The notes beneath the pieces are model-generated. The model searched no databases. It had not been told where the DNA came from and saw only the letters and a program-made list of their open reading frames with translations. The position numbers were made by a program, and so were the translations under genes. From Flavobacterium reichenbachii (GTDB lineage: Bacteria > Bacteroidota > Bacteroidia > Flavobacteriales > Flavobacteriaceae), in contig NZ_MUHF01000001.1 of assembly GCF_002217435.1 (NCBI RefSeq), positions 39,369 through 103,368 of the forward strand: 64,000 bases of DNA, in the 5' to 3' direction. This document shows, one piece after another, positions 16,902 through 26,377 of the stretch. Every line of letters begins with the position of its first letter. Position 1 is the stretch's first letter.

Positions 16902-18188
16902 ATGAATATTCAAGACCTTCATAACTTGTTTTTGCAATGTAAATCCCTTTCAATTGACACTAGAAAGATTGAGAAGGATTCTATGTTTTTTGCCATCAAA
17001 GGAGAAAATTTTGATGCTAATACTTTCGCTAAAGAAGCTCTTGATTTAGGTGCATTGTATGTTGTTATTGATAATCCAGCTTATATTGTAGATCAAAGAA
17101 CTATTTTGGTTGATAACAGTTTAGAAGCACTTCAGGAACTCGCGAACTTTCATCGTTCTTATTTAAAACTTCCTATAATAGCCCTGACAGGGAGTAATGG
17201 AAAAACAACAACAAAAGAGCTTATCAATGTAGTTTTAGCTGAAAAGTTTAAAACAAAAGCAACTATTGGAAATTTAAACAATCATATTGGTGTTCCGTTA
17301 ACTTTGCTTTCTTTTACAAAAGAGACAGAAATTGGTATCGTTGAAATGGGGGCAAACCATCAAAAAGAAATTGAGTTTTTATGTGAAATTGCTCAGCCCG
17401 ATTTTGGTTATATTACTAATTTTGGAAAAGCGCATTTAGAAGGTTTTGGCGGTGTTGAAGGTGTAATTGCCGGTAAAAGTGAAATGTATCAATATCTTTC
17501 TAAAAACAGCAAAATAGTTTTTGTTAATCTTGAAGATTCAATTCAGATTGAGAAATCAAAAGGGATAAAATCATTTACATTTGGAGTTCAGAAACAAGAA
17601 GCTGATGTCAATATTAGTGCTATTGAGGCAAGTCCTTTTGTTAAAATTGAATATAAGGATTTCACTATTGCATCTCATTTGATAGGGCTGTATAATGCTA
17701 ATAATATTAATGCAGCAGTTTCTATTGGACGTTATTTTAAAGTAGAAGACGACAAGATAAAAAAAGCAATTGAAAATTATATCCCGGCAAATAATAGATC
17801 TCAATTGCTAAAAAAAGGGTCAAACGAAATTATTTTAGATGCCTATAATGCTAATCCAAGTAGCATGGAAGTGGCAATTACTAATTTTTTACAACTCGAA
17901 AATCAGAATAAGATTATGATTTTGGGGGATATGTTTGAATTAGGAAATGAAAGTCAGCAAGAACATAAAATCATTGTTGATTCTTTGTCAGGAAAGCATC
18001 ATTTTACTTGTTACTTTATTGGAAAAGCTTTTTATGAAAACAGAATAGCTGCTGAAAACATTAAGTTTTTTGAAACTTTTGATTCCTTTATAGAATTTCT
18101 AAAAACCATTCATTTTAATGAGAATACCATTTTAATAAAAGGTTCAAGAGGAATGGCTCTGGAGCGGACATTAGAATATATATCATAA
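16902..18188 (+). CDS. murF: UDP-N-acetylmuramoyl-tripeptide--D-alanyl-D-alanine ligase
   Basis: A 428-residue Mur ligase that adds D-Ala-D-Ala to UDP-MurNAc-tripeptide, the last cytoplasmic step of peptidoglycan precursor synthesis. The N-terminal UDP-binding part has SLSIDTRKIEKDSMFFAIKGENFD. The central ATPase has P-loop ALTGSNGKTTTKE, then TIGNLNNHIGVPLTLL and IVEMGANHQKEIEFL. The C-terminal domain has ILDAYNANPSSMEVAI and IMILGDMFELG, all MurF signatures. It follows gldJ after a strong terminator, so it is probably separately expressed, although no promoter was recognised in the 40-base gap after that hairpin. Confidence 0.95.
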   Translation: MNIQDLHNLFLQCKSLSIDTRKIEKDSMFFAIKGENFDANTFAKEALDLGALYVVIDNPAYIVDQRTILVDNSLEALQELANFHRSYLKLPIIALTGSNGKTTTKELINVVLAEKFKTKATIGNLNNHIGVPLTLLSFTKETEIGIVEMGANHQKEIEFLCEIAQPDFGYITNFGKAHLEGFGGVEGVIAGKSEMYQYLSKNSKIVFVNLEDSIQIEKSKGIKSFTFGVQKQEADVNISAIEASPFVKIEYKDFTIASHLIGLYNANNINAAVSIGRYFKVEDDKIKKAIENYIPANNRSQLLKKGSNEIILDAYNANPSSMEVAITNFLQLENQNKIMILGDMFELGNESQQEHKIIVDSLSGKHHFTCYFIGKAFYENRIAAENIKFFETFDSFIEFLKTIHFNENTILIKGSRGMALERTLEYIS

Positions 18189-18230
18189 CAAGAAAGCCAT
18201 TCGCTGCGACGAATGGCTTTCTTGTTTTTT
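18189..18230. terminator. Terminator between convergent murF and the glucan-locus regulator
   Basis: Fifteen-base perfect arms CAAGAAAGCCATTCG (18189-18203) and CGAATGGCTTTCTTG (18210-18224) are followed by six T on the plus strand. It ends murF. On the minus strand the T-run is weak, so its use for the convergent regulator is less certain. Confidence 0.85.
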
Positions 18231-21099
18231 AAATATTCATTAAAAATCCAATTAAATTTTCTTTTTTATTTAAACCCAGTTTTTTTCGCAGTCGATAGCG
18301 GGCAAGTTCGACGCCTCCAGTAGAAATGTTCATGATTTCTGCTATTTCCTTAGTTGACATATTCATTAATAAATAAGTCGATAAATCGAGCTCACGAGGA
18401 GAAATTGTAGGATACTTTTCTTTTAAACGTTTTAAGAATTCAAAATGTACGTTTTTAATGTGCTTTTCTAAATCTTTCCAGCTCTTGTCTGTGTTAACTT
18501 CTTTTACAATACTTTTATTTAGTTTGCTAACTTGAAATTTGGTAGAATCATCGAGCGCTTCAACATCAATTTCCTTAAGTTTATGAATGATTCCGTTTAA
18601 TATCTTGTTTTTCTTTACAACCTGAAGCGAGTTACTCACCAGCTCTTTGTCTTTTGCTAAAATTTTGATTTGCAGCTTATCGTTTTTCAGCTTTTCAATT
18701 TCTTTTTCAAGATCATATTGTTCCTGTCTTATTCGGGACTCTTTTTCAAGATATAACCTTCTTTGTTCTATGGTTTCGTAATATTTGTTCTTTCTAATCT
18801 TAATTTTTATTCGATTAGAAATCGTATATATTGCTATAAGACAGAAGATAAAATAGAACATATATGCTAAAAAGTGTCTGTACCATGGTGGAGAAATGGT
18901 AAACGTAATCGTTGAAGCCTCTGATTGAATTCCGTTACTGTTTCTAACTTTTACATTCATTGTATAATCTCCTTCTCTTAAATTGGTGTACTCTTTAATA
19001 GAAATGTTAGACCAATTGCTCCATCGATCATCGAAAGGCTCTAATTGATATGAAAACTGTACATTTTCGAGGTTTTCGTAAGTTGGAGATGAAAACGTAA
19101 AGCGAACATGGTTTGATGCGTACGGAATTCTGATGTTTTCGATTTTGTTTTGGTTGTTGCCAAGAACAATGGTATCGCCGGGAAATGAAAAACTTCTAAT
19201 AAAAGCCTTCGGTTTATTGGAAACGTTGTTTAATAAATTAGAATTATAATGCGCTAATCCATCTGTTAATCCGATAAAAATGTTGTTTGGATCAATAGTG
19301 TTTACTGATAAATAATTGCTGACTAAATTTCCAGTCAGATTCGAAAATGGTGCAACAACATTTGTGTATTTGTTGTTTTTTTTCATCAAAACGCCTAAAG
19401 ATTCATCAAACGCATACCATAGATTAGATTGAGAATCTTCGCTCAAAGCACTGATCATTGGAATGTTTTTAAATAATCTGGTTAGGTTTGCATCTTCATA
19501 AAACAAATCTTGTTCATTTGAATACTTGTAAAAATGATTGCTGACCTGAAAATAAACTTTCCCGTCAATTTTTTGCAGACTTCCAATATTTTTAAATTTA
19601 GAAGTAAGTCTGTCTATTTTTTTGATCGAAGAAAATCTGGATAAATTATCGCTGAGAAGCATTCTATAAAGTGATTCATCTTTTTTGAGCCATAAATAAT
19701 TTTCGTCAAGTTCAAAACTATTTGATGACTTGTCAAATCCCAAGATTTGATTTCTAAAAACCAATCCATTTGATGTTTTCTCAAAAACAGCAAAACCATC
19801 ATAATTTGAGCCGATATAAAAACCAGAATGATTTGGTATCTGCTTAAAGCCAAAGTAACCTTTAGAATCAATTATTTTAGTTACTTTTCCTCCATTTATG
19901 GCTAGTGCGCCTCTATTATTAGCACAAATAAGTTCACCATCAATTACCTGAACATTCCAGGATTGTGCCGTAGTTCCTTCGACTAATTTAAAAACATCTT
20001 GCTTAAAATTGCTGTTCCAATCGTGATAAAAAACTCCCTGATTTGTTGCTACATACAAATTGCCCTGATGAATTACTGAAGCATAAACGGTACTGATGTC
20101 ATAGCTGAAGCCGAAATATGTGAATGGAGAACTTTCGTTGACAAAGGCGATACCGTTGTCTAGTCCAAGCCAAAGATTATTTTTATTATCTCTAAAAGAG
20201 GTTAAAACTGTATTGTTCTGCAATCCTTTGTTTTGGTTGATATGCTGAATTATCTTCCCTCCAAAATCGCATATGATAATACCATCTAATACAGAGTTTA
20301 AAACAATGAACTTATTATTGATAATTGCGCCACCAAGTGAATTATTTTTCTTTACAAAATTATTTGCATCAGTATTCCAAGGAGTAATAATGTTGTTTTC
20401 ATAAATAAATAAGCCTTTTTCCAGGGTTATTATTAGAGTTTTGTTTTTTCCTATTGCGTACATTCCCCATATCTCTGTATTGTTTAGAGATGTTGTGTTG
20501 GGTAATGGGTATAGTTTGCCTTCTTTATATTCTAAAATGCCTTTTTCGACATCTTGAAAGTAGAGTTTATTATTTACTACAAATGAAAACTGAAAACGTT
20601 TTGGCGCCTTTAGAATTGATAATTTTCCATTCTTAAAAATATATGCCCTCGCAAAAGATTGAAAAATGATCTGGTTTTTAAAAGAGTGGATTTTCCAGAT
20701 GAAATCAATTATCTTAATTTTATTTTTATCTACATATTGTGATAATGAAGTGTATTTGAGTTTTCCCTTATTATCAGAATTAAAGTATCCAAACTCATTA
20801 TATCCTCCAACGAATATTTTTCCTGAATCATCAATCTTTAAACATCTGACTGAAGTTAGATTGGGTAACGGATATTTTCTCCAGGAAGATCCGTCAAATT
20901 GGAGAAGACCATTATTGTTTGCAAAATACATGTTCCCATTTTTATCCTGGCCAATATTCCAATTTTGAGTTCCTGCTTTGTATTCATTTCGTTTGTAATT
21001 TCTTACATCTGGAAGCCCGATATCTTTAACTTGTGCATAAATTGTAATTGTGAATAGTGTAAAAAAAGTAATATAAAAATATGATTTTGTCAATTTCAT
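18229..21099 (-). CDS. Membrane-spanning Y_Y_Y / LuxR-type transcriptional regulator of the glucan locus
   Basis: A 956-residue one-component sensor-regulator. Signal-like MKLTKSYFYITFFTLFTITIYA leads into a large periplasmic two-component-type beta-propeller (Reg_prop repeats such as GNMYFANNNGLLQFDGSSW and NNLWLGLDNGIAFVNES) ending in a Y_Y_Y domain (about 680-745; YQLEPFDDRWSNWS...NLREGDYTMNVKVRN). A single membrane helix (about 755-775) and a coiled coil follow. The C-terminal LuxR/GerE helix-turn-helix is LSTYLLMNMSTKEIAEIMNISTGGVELARYRLRKKLGL. No kinase or receiver domain is present, so it differs from hybrid two-component regulators. It is divergent from susC and probably switches that locus on with glucan fragments. 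Confidence 0.85.
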   Translation of the reverse strand: MKLTKSYFYITFFTLFTITIYAQVKDIGLPDVRNYKRNEYKAGTQNWNIGQDKNGNMYFANNNGLLQFDGSSWRKYPLPNLTSVRCLKIDDSGKIFVGGYNEFGYFNSDNKGKLKYTSLSQYVDKNKIKIIDFIWKIHSFKNQIIFQSFARAYIFKNGKLSILKAPKRFQFSFVVNNKLYFQDVEKGILEYKEGKLYPLPNTTSLNNTEIWGMYAIGKNKTLIITLEKGLFIYENNIITPWNTDANNFVKKNNSLGGAIINNKFIVLNSVLDGIIICDFGGKIIQHINQNKGLQNNTVLTSFRDNKNNLWLGLDNGIAFVNESSPFTYFGFSYDISTVYASVIHQGNLYVATNQGVFYHDWNSNFKQDVFKLVEGTTAQSWNVQVIDGELICANNRGALAINGGKVTKIIDSKGYFGFKQIPNHSGFYIGSNYDGFAVFEKTSNGLVFRNQILGFDKSSNSFELDENYLWLKKDESLYRMLLSDNLSRFSSIKKIDRLTSKFKNIGSLQKIDGKVYFQVSNHFYKYSNEQDLFYEDANLTRLFKNIPMISALSEDSQSNLWYAFDESLGVLMKKNNKYTNVVAPFSNLTGNLVSNYLSVNTIDPNNIFIGLTDGLAHYNSNLLNNVSNKPKAFIRSFSFPGDTIVLGNNQNKIENIRIPYASNHVRFTFSSPTYENLENVQFSYQLEPFDDRWSNWSNISIKEYTNLREGDYTMNVKVRNSNGIQSEASTITFTISPPWYRHFLAYMFYFIFCLIAIYTISNRIKIKIRKNKYYETIEQRRLYLEKESRIRQEQYDLEKEIEKLKNDKLQIKILAKDKELVSNSLQVVKKNKILNGIIHKLKEIDVEALDDSTKFQVSKLNKSIVKEVNTDKSWKDLEKHIKNVHFEFLKRLKEKYPTISPRELDLSTYLLMNMSTKEIAEIMNISTGGVELARYRLRKKLGLNKKENLIGFLMNI

Positions 21100-21373
21100 A
21101 ATTTTTTCTGGTTGTTTGGAAATTTAATGGTTAAGTACTTTTATAATAGGGTTTTAACTTGGTATTTGTCCTACTATTTCGTTGTAGATTATTGTTTTTT
21201 TTATAAAAATAAGCATTCTTATCCTAGTGTAGTGTTTATTTTTACAATTAACATTTTCATAACATCCTTTATTTGTATTTTAATTAATTATATATCATAC
21301 AGTTATAAAAAAAATGATGTGTTTTTGTAATGTATAAAATTTTACTTTGATGTGTTTTTGTAGTGAAATTTAA

Positions 21374-21405
21374 TTGATGATAGTAAAAAATTAAGATTAT
21401 TATTG
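21374..21405 (+). promoter_or_regulatory. Candidate susC promoter in the 345-base regulator-susC gap
   Basis: TTG (21374-21376) and TATTATTG (21398-21405) are 21 bases apart. This matches the Flavobacterium consensus except for one base in the -7 box, as expected for an activator-dependent promoter. The leader would be about 33 bases. The rest of the gap from 21100 is very A+T-rich. A 72-codon frame at 21112-21330 in it has no coding character. No convincing operator was seen. Confidence 0.3.
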
Positions 21406-21444
21406 CATCAAATTACTAATTAATTAACCAAAATTTTTAGAAAA

Positions 21445-24400
21445 ATGAAATTAACAAAATTACTTGTTTTTTGTGTTTCGTCTTTGTTATTCTCGGTTAT
21501 GGCGGTGGCGCAGGATGTCACAGTCAGCGGAATTGTAAATGATGAAAGTGGAATGCCTGTTCCAGGCGCAACTGTTTTATTAAAAGGCACTACAAAATCA
21601 ACTGCGTCAGATTTTGACGGAAAGTTTCAACTGCAGGTTCCTTCAAACGGAACTTTAACAATTACATTCATAGGTTATACAACAGTAAATGAAGCTGTAA
21701 ATGGAAGAACAAAAATTTCAATTCAATTAAAACCAGAATCACAGTCTTTAAATGAGGTAGTGGTTGTTGGATATGGTACTCAAAAGAAATCGGTTGTTAC
21801 TGGAGCAATTTCTAGTGTAAAAGCAGCTGATCTTGAAAAAGTTCCCAACGGACGTGTTGAACAATCTTTGCAAGGTAGAGTTGCCGGAGTTTCTGTTGCG
21901 GCTACTTCTGGGCAGCCAGGTTCTGCCTCAAAAGTTCGTATTAGAGGTATAACTACTTTTAGAGAAGGTGGAAATGATCCTTTATGGGTTGTTGACGGTA
22001 TTGCTGTAGATGCTGGTGCAATTGGTTTTATTAACCAAAGCGACATCGAGTCTGTAGAGGTTCTTAAAGATGCTGCTTCTGCCGCAATCTATGGTACTCG
22101 TGCGGCTACTGGGGTAATCTTGGTGACAACTAAAAAAGGTAAATCAGGAAAGATTTCAGTAAACTATAGTGGTTTTGCAGGTGTTTCTGGACCAGCTAAA
22201 AGATTAAACTTATTGAATGCTCAAGAGTATGCAACAGTAATGAATGAAAAATCGGTGAATGATGGAGGAGCAATAAAATATACTCCTACACAGATTGCAG
22301 GATTAGGTAAAGGTACTGATTGGCAGGATGCAATTTTTAATGATTCAGCTCTGAGATACACTCATGAATTAAGCATTAGCGGAGGTGGAGAAAAATCTAC
22401 TTTTTATGCTTCTTTTGGTATACAAGATCAGGAAGGTATTGTTACAACAGATATTTCAAATTATACAAAGAAAAATTTCCGTTTAAACTCTACACACAAA
22501 ATCTCTGATTATTTTACGTTTGGACAGACTTTTGGATATACACGCCAAAAATCTAAAAGCTTAGGAAACGTAAACAGTGAGTTTGGAGGTCCTTTAAGTT
22601 CTGCAATTAACTTAGATCCACTTACTCCCTTAGTGGTTACAGATCCAGCAGTAGCTAATACCGGTTTTTATACAAATCCAAATATTGTTAGAGACGGAAA
22701 TGGAAATCCTTACGGAATTTCTTCTTTAGTACAACAAGAAATGACAAATCCTCTAGCTTATACCCAAACAAGATTAGGAGGATACAATTGGTCGGATGAT
22801 TTTGTTGGTAATGCCTATTTGGAGGCTAATATTACGAGTCATTTAAAATTTAGAACTACACTTGGCGGTAAGTTAGCTTATTGGGGAAGCGAAGCTTTTA
22901 CACCTGTCTTCTTCTTAAATCCAAATATGAAAGCAGACAAAAATAACTTTAACCAGAACAATGAAAAATCATTTGCATGGACTGTTGAAAATATCTTGAC
23001 GTACAGTAATAAATTTGGAAATCATAGTGTAAATGTTTTAGCAGGTCAAGGTGCTTATGTAGAAAACATAGGAACTGTTGTTAATACAACAATGTTTGGA
23101 CTTCCAATAACAAATTATAAAGATGCTTCTTGGAATTTTAATGTTCCTCAAACAGATAGATCTACCAATACAGAGGATAAAGTTGAGCACAAATTGGCGT
23201 CATTATTCTTACGTGCGAATTATGATTACATGGAGAAATATCTTTTTACCGGAATTATTCGTCGTGATGGATCAACTCGTTTTGGTGAAAATAAAAAATG
23301 GGGAGTTTTCCCGTCATTCTCTTTAGGATGGGTAATTTCAAAAGAAGGATTCTGGAAAGAAAACGAAACAGTTAATAGTTTAAAACTACGTGGAGGTTAT
23401 GGAGTTGTTGGAAATGACAATATCGAAGAATTTAAGTACAGAGGTTTAGTTGTTGGAGGATACAACTATTCTGTTGGAAATAATGGAGATATTACAACAG
23501 GTTATGGTAACTCTACTTTACCAAACGCAGACTTAGGATGGGAAGAAACATCTCAAACTACAGTTGGTCTTGATGCAAGAGTTTTTAATAATTTTACACT
23601 TACTCTTGATTACTACAAGAAAAGAACTACTGGAATTTTAAGAAATGTTGTTATTCCTGGATATGTAGGAGTTGTTGATGCGCCTTCTGCAAACGTTGCA
23701 GATATGAATAACAGTGGTTTTGAAGTTGAATTAGGATACAAGAAAAGACTTGGAGATTTTAATTTAGGTGTTAATGCTAATGTTGCTTACTTAAAAAATG
23801 AAATCACTTATGTAGGTTCATCTACTAACTACATTGTAGGAGATGCTACTTTTCAATCTATGGGACCAGTTACAAGAACAGAAGTAGGCCATTCATTTAA
23901 TGAGTTTTATGGTTTTAAAACTGCTGGGATTTTCCAAAATGCTGCAGAAGTTGCTGCCTACAAAAATGCAGCAGGAAATTTGATTCAGCCAAATGCTAAA
24001 CCTGGAGATTTCCGTTGGGTAGATACAAATGGTGACGGTACTATTACAGATGACGATAAAAGATACTTAGGAACAAATATCCCTAAATATACTTTTGGTC
24101 TTACGATCAACTTAGATTATAAAAACTTTGATTTCATGGCATTTGCTCAAGGAGCTGCTGGAAGTAAAATTTTCCAAGGTTTAAGAAGATTAGATGTATT
24201 AAATGCCAATTACCAGACAAATGCTTTAGATCGTTGGCATGGAGAGGGAACTTCTAATGATTATCCTAGATTAACAAACAATGATCCGAACAAAAACTAC
24301 ACTAATATGTCTGATTTTTATCTTGAAAACGGCAATTACGCACGTTTAAAAATTGTTCAGATTGGATATACATTCCCAGCTAGCTTATCATCTAAAATTG

Positions 24401-24561
24401 GTTCAGATAAAATTCGTCTTTATTTAACTGGAGAAAACTTAATCACTTTTACCAAATATACAGGATACGATCCTGAAATTGGAGGTCAGGTTTTTGGAGT
24501 AGATAAAGGAGTTTATCCGCAAGCTAGATCTTTTCTGTTAGGAGCTAACGTTCAATTTTAA
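21445..24561 (+). CDS. susC: SusC/RagA-family TonB-dependent outer-membrane transporter
   Basis: A 1038-residue TonB-dependent transporter for oligosaccharides. Signal peptide MKLTKLLVFCVSSLLFSVMAVAQ is followed by a carboxypeptidase-D-like regulatory domain (about 24-105; VSGIVNDESGMPVPGATVLLKG...DFDGKFQLQVP). Next come the TonB-box-like LNEVVVVGYGTQKK, the plug domain (SLQGRVAGVSV...IRIRG-type segment, PLWVVDGI, IESVEVLKDAASAAIYGTRAATGVILVTTKKG) and the 22-strand barrel ending in an aromatic strand (FLLGANVQF). It is paired with susD 15 bases downstream and forms the import complex of the glucan locus. Confidence 0.95.
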   Translation: MKLTKLLVFCVSSLLFSVMAVAQDVTVSGIVNDESGMPVPGATVLLKGTTKSTASDFDGKFQLQVPSNGTLTITFIGYTTVNEAVNGRTKISIQLKPESQSLNEVVVVGYGTQKKSVVTGAISSVKAADLEKVPNGRVEQSLQGRVAGVSVAATSGQPGSASKVRIRGITTFREGGNDPLWVVDGIAVDAGAIGFINQSDIESVEVLKDAASAAIYGTRAATGVILVTTKKGKSGKISVNYSGFAGVSGPAKRLNLLNAQEYATVMNEKSVNDGGAIKYTPTQIAGLGKGTDWQDAIFNDSALRYTHELSISGGGEKSTFYASFGIQDQEGIVTTDISNYTKKNFRLNSTHKISDYFTFGQTFGYTRQKSKSLGNVNSEFGGPLSSAINLDPLTPLVVTDPAVANTGFYTNPNIVRDGNGNPYGISSLVQQEMTNPLAYTQTRLGGYNWSDDFVGNAYLEANITSHLKFRTTLGGKLAYWGSEAFTPVFFLNPNMKADKNNFNQNNEKSFAWTVENILTYSNKFGNHSVNVLAGQGAYVENIGTVVNTTMFGLPITNYKDASWNFNVPQTDRSTNTEDKVEHKLASLFLRANYDYMEKYLFTGIIRRDGSTRFGENKKWGVFPSFSLGWVISKEGFWKENETVNSLKLRGGYGVVGNDNIEEFKYRGLVVGGYNYSVGNNGDITTGYGNSTLPNADLGWEETSQTTVGLDARVFNNFTLTLDYYKKRTTGILRNVVIPGYVGVVDAPSANVADMNNSGFEVELGYKKRLGDFNLGVNANVAYLKNEITYVGSSTNYIVGDATFQSMGPVTRTEVGHSFNEFYGFKTAGIFQNAAEVAAYKNAAGNLIQPNAKPGDFRWVDTNGDGTITDDDKRYLGTNIPKYTFGLTINLDYKNFDFMAFAQGAAGSKIFQGLRRLDVLNANYQTNALDRWHGEGTSNDYPRLTNNDPNKNYTNMSDFYLENGNYARLKIVQIGYTFPASLSSKIGSDKIRLYLTGENLITFTKYTGYDPEIGGQVFGVDKGVYPQARSFLLGANVQF

Positions 24562-24576
24562 AAAAATTAAAGAATT

Positions 24577-26085
24577 ATGAAAACTAAAAAATTTAAATAT
24601 ATATACGCAGCTGTTGCACTGGCTTTTATGGGATCTTGTTCTGAAGATTTCGTAACCATTAATCCAGAGGGGAAATTTGACTCAAGCATCTACTTTTCTA
24701 ACGAACAACAATGTTATGCTGCTTTAATGGGAACTTATGATCCATTAAGAAAAAATACTGGAGGTTTTGAAAATTTAGTAGCAATGCTAAATGCAGGTTC
24801 TGATGATTTTTATGCTGGCGGAGGTAGTTCAACAGATGGAAACGGAATTCAAAATTTTTCAACGCATTCACTTAGTTCAATTAGTATTCCAGGAAGTTTC
24901 TGGAACGATCATTATCAAGGTGTTGCGAGAGCAAACATGCTGATCTCAAAACTTCCTGCCGCTTCAATGACTGATGCAGTAAGAACAAGATTCGCAGCAG
25001 AAGCTAAAACACTTCGTGCATTTTACTATTTCAATTTAGTAAGATTGTTTAAAAATATTCCTTTGGTACTAGAACCTTTAACCACTCAGACTATTTATAA
25101 TCCTGAGCAGGTAACCCCAGAGGTGATTTATGCACAAATCGAAAAAGACTTGTTAGAAGCTATTCCTGCTCTTCCAAATACTGTTGTAGCAGCAACTGAA
25201 GCAGGAAGATTCAATAAAGGTGCCGCTCAGGCCTTACTTGGAAAAGTGTATTTGTTTGAAGGTAAAAAAACTCAGGCAGTGACAGTTTTAGCAGAAGTAA
25301 ATGGTACACCTGGAGCGACTAATCAATACGGAAATAAATTGCTTACAAATTTTAGTGATTTATGGGTTACTTCTAACAAATTTAATGCAGAATCACTTAT
25401 CGAAGTATCTCATAGTAGTGCAGGTAATACTGACTGGACCTTTTGGGGGCAAGGTAAAGACGAAGGTAACTCTTTAAACCAAATGATTGGACCAAGAGGA
25501 TATTCAAGACCAACAGGATCTGATGCTGCTGATCTTCCTTCAGGATGGGCTTTCAATCCTGTAACACAAAATTTATACGATGTAATGAAAAATGATCCAA
25601 GATTTGGAGCTACTATTTATGATTTAAAAGCTTTAAAAGCAGCTGGTAAAGCAGACTACATTCCAGCTTATCAGGATACAGGTTATTTCTTGAATAAATA
25701 TCTTCCAAGACAATCAGATGTTCGTACAGGTGGTGGTAACCAAGAGTTAAATTACAAACAAAATTCGTATGTTATCAGACTTGCAGATACTTACTTAATG
25801 GAAGCAGAAGCTTTAGGATCTGGTGCAAGAGCGCAAGCTTTACTAGACGCCGTTAGAGCTAGAGTTGGATTAACTCCTGTTCCAGTAACATTAGCAGCCA
25901 TTAAATTAGAAAGAAGAATGGAATTAGCTGGTGAAGGACACAGATTCTTTGATTTAGTAAGATGGGGAGATGCAGCAACTGCATTAGCAGACAGAGGTTT
26001 TAATGCAGGAACAGATGAGATTTTTCCAATTCCTTACACGGAACTTAATGGTACTAAATTGAAACAGAATCCTAATTATCAATAA
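24577..26085 (+). CDS. susD: SusD/RagB-family glycan-binding lipoprotein
   Basis: A 502-residue surface lipoprotein that caps the SusC channel and binds glycan. The lipobox is FMGSC (Cys21). Family landmarks are present: LMGTYDPLRKNTGGFENL, FWNDHYQGVARANMLISKLP, RFAAEAKTLRAFYYFNLVRLFKNIPLVLEP, and the C-terminal RRMELAGEGHRFFDLVRWGDAATAL...IFPIPYTELN. The TPR-like helical core is intact. It is in an operon with susC and followed by a terminator at 26265-26302, so susCD can be transcribed apart from the enzyme genes. Confidence 0.95.
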   Translation: MKTKKFKYIYAAVALAFMGSCSEDFVTINPEGKFDSSIYFSNEQQCYAALMGTYDPLRKNTGGFENLVAMLNAGSDDFYAGGGSSTDGNGIQNFSTHSLSSISIPGSFWNDHYQGVARANMLISKLPAASMTDAVRTRFAAEAKTLRAFYYFNLVRLFKNIPLVLEPLTTQTIYNPEQVTPEVIYAQIEKDLLEAIPALPNTVVAATEAGRFNKGAAQALLGKVYLFEGKKTQAVTVLAEVNGTPGATNQYGNKLLTNFSDLWVTSNKFNAESLIEVSHSSAGNTDWTFWGQGKDEGNSLNQMIGPRGYSRPTGSDAADLPSGWAFNPVTQNLYDVMKNDPRFGATIYDLKALKAAGKADYIPAYQDTGYFLNKYLPRQSDVRTGGGNQELNYKQNSYVIRLADTYLMEAEALGSGARAQALLDAVRARVGLTPVPVTLAAIKLERRMELAGEGHRFFDLVRWGDAATALADRGFNAGTDEIFPIPYTELNGTKLKQNPNYQ

Positions 26086-26264
26086 TAAATAGTAAGCAAT
26101 CATAGCAAAAATATAGCTTAGAACATAATAAGCTGAACATTTGGGATGGCTGTAAAAATAATTCTCAGGAAGATTAGACCGCATTAGAATGGTCAATAAG
26201 TTTACAATCTAAAAATCTAAATGAGAGAAAAATAAAGAGTTAAGTTAAGTTTAAGTTTGGTTGT

Positions 26265-26302
26265 AAATAGCCCATAATCATTATGAGTATGGGCTATTTT
26301 TT
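26265..26302 (+). terminator. Rho-independent terminator after susD
   Basis: Arms AAATAGCCCATA (26265-26276) and TATGGGCTATTT (26288-26299) form a perfect 12-bp stem followed by T. The 291-base susD-GH30 gap otherwise holds no gene and no recognisable consensus promoter. Confidence 0.8.
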
Positions 26303-26377
26303 AAATCCTTAAACAGCCAGAAACTATTTAATCGTTTCTGTAATACTTTAATTCAGAATCTAATAAACTAAGGGAGA

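Noticed and set aside
21112..21330. 72-codon frame between the regulator and susC
   Set aside because: Extremely A+T-rich, hydrophobic by composition only, and it occupies the likely susC control region.
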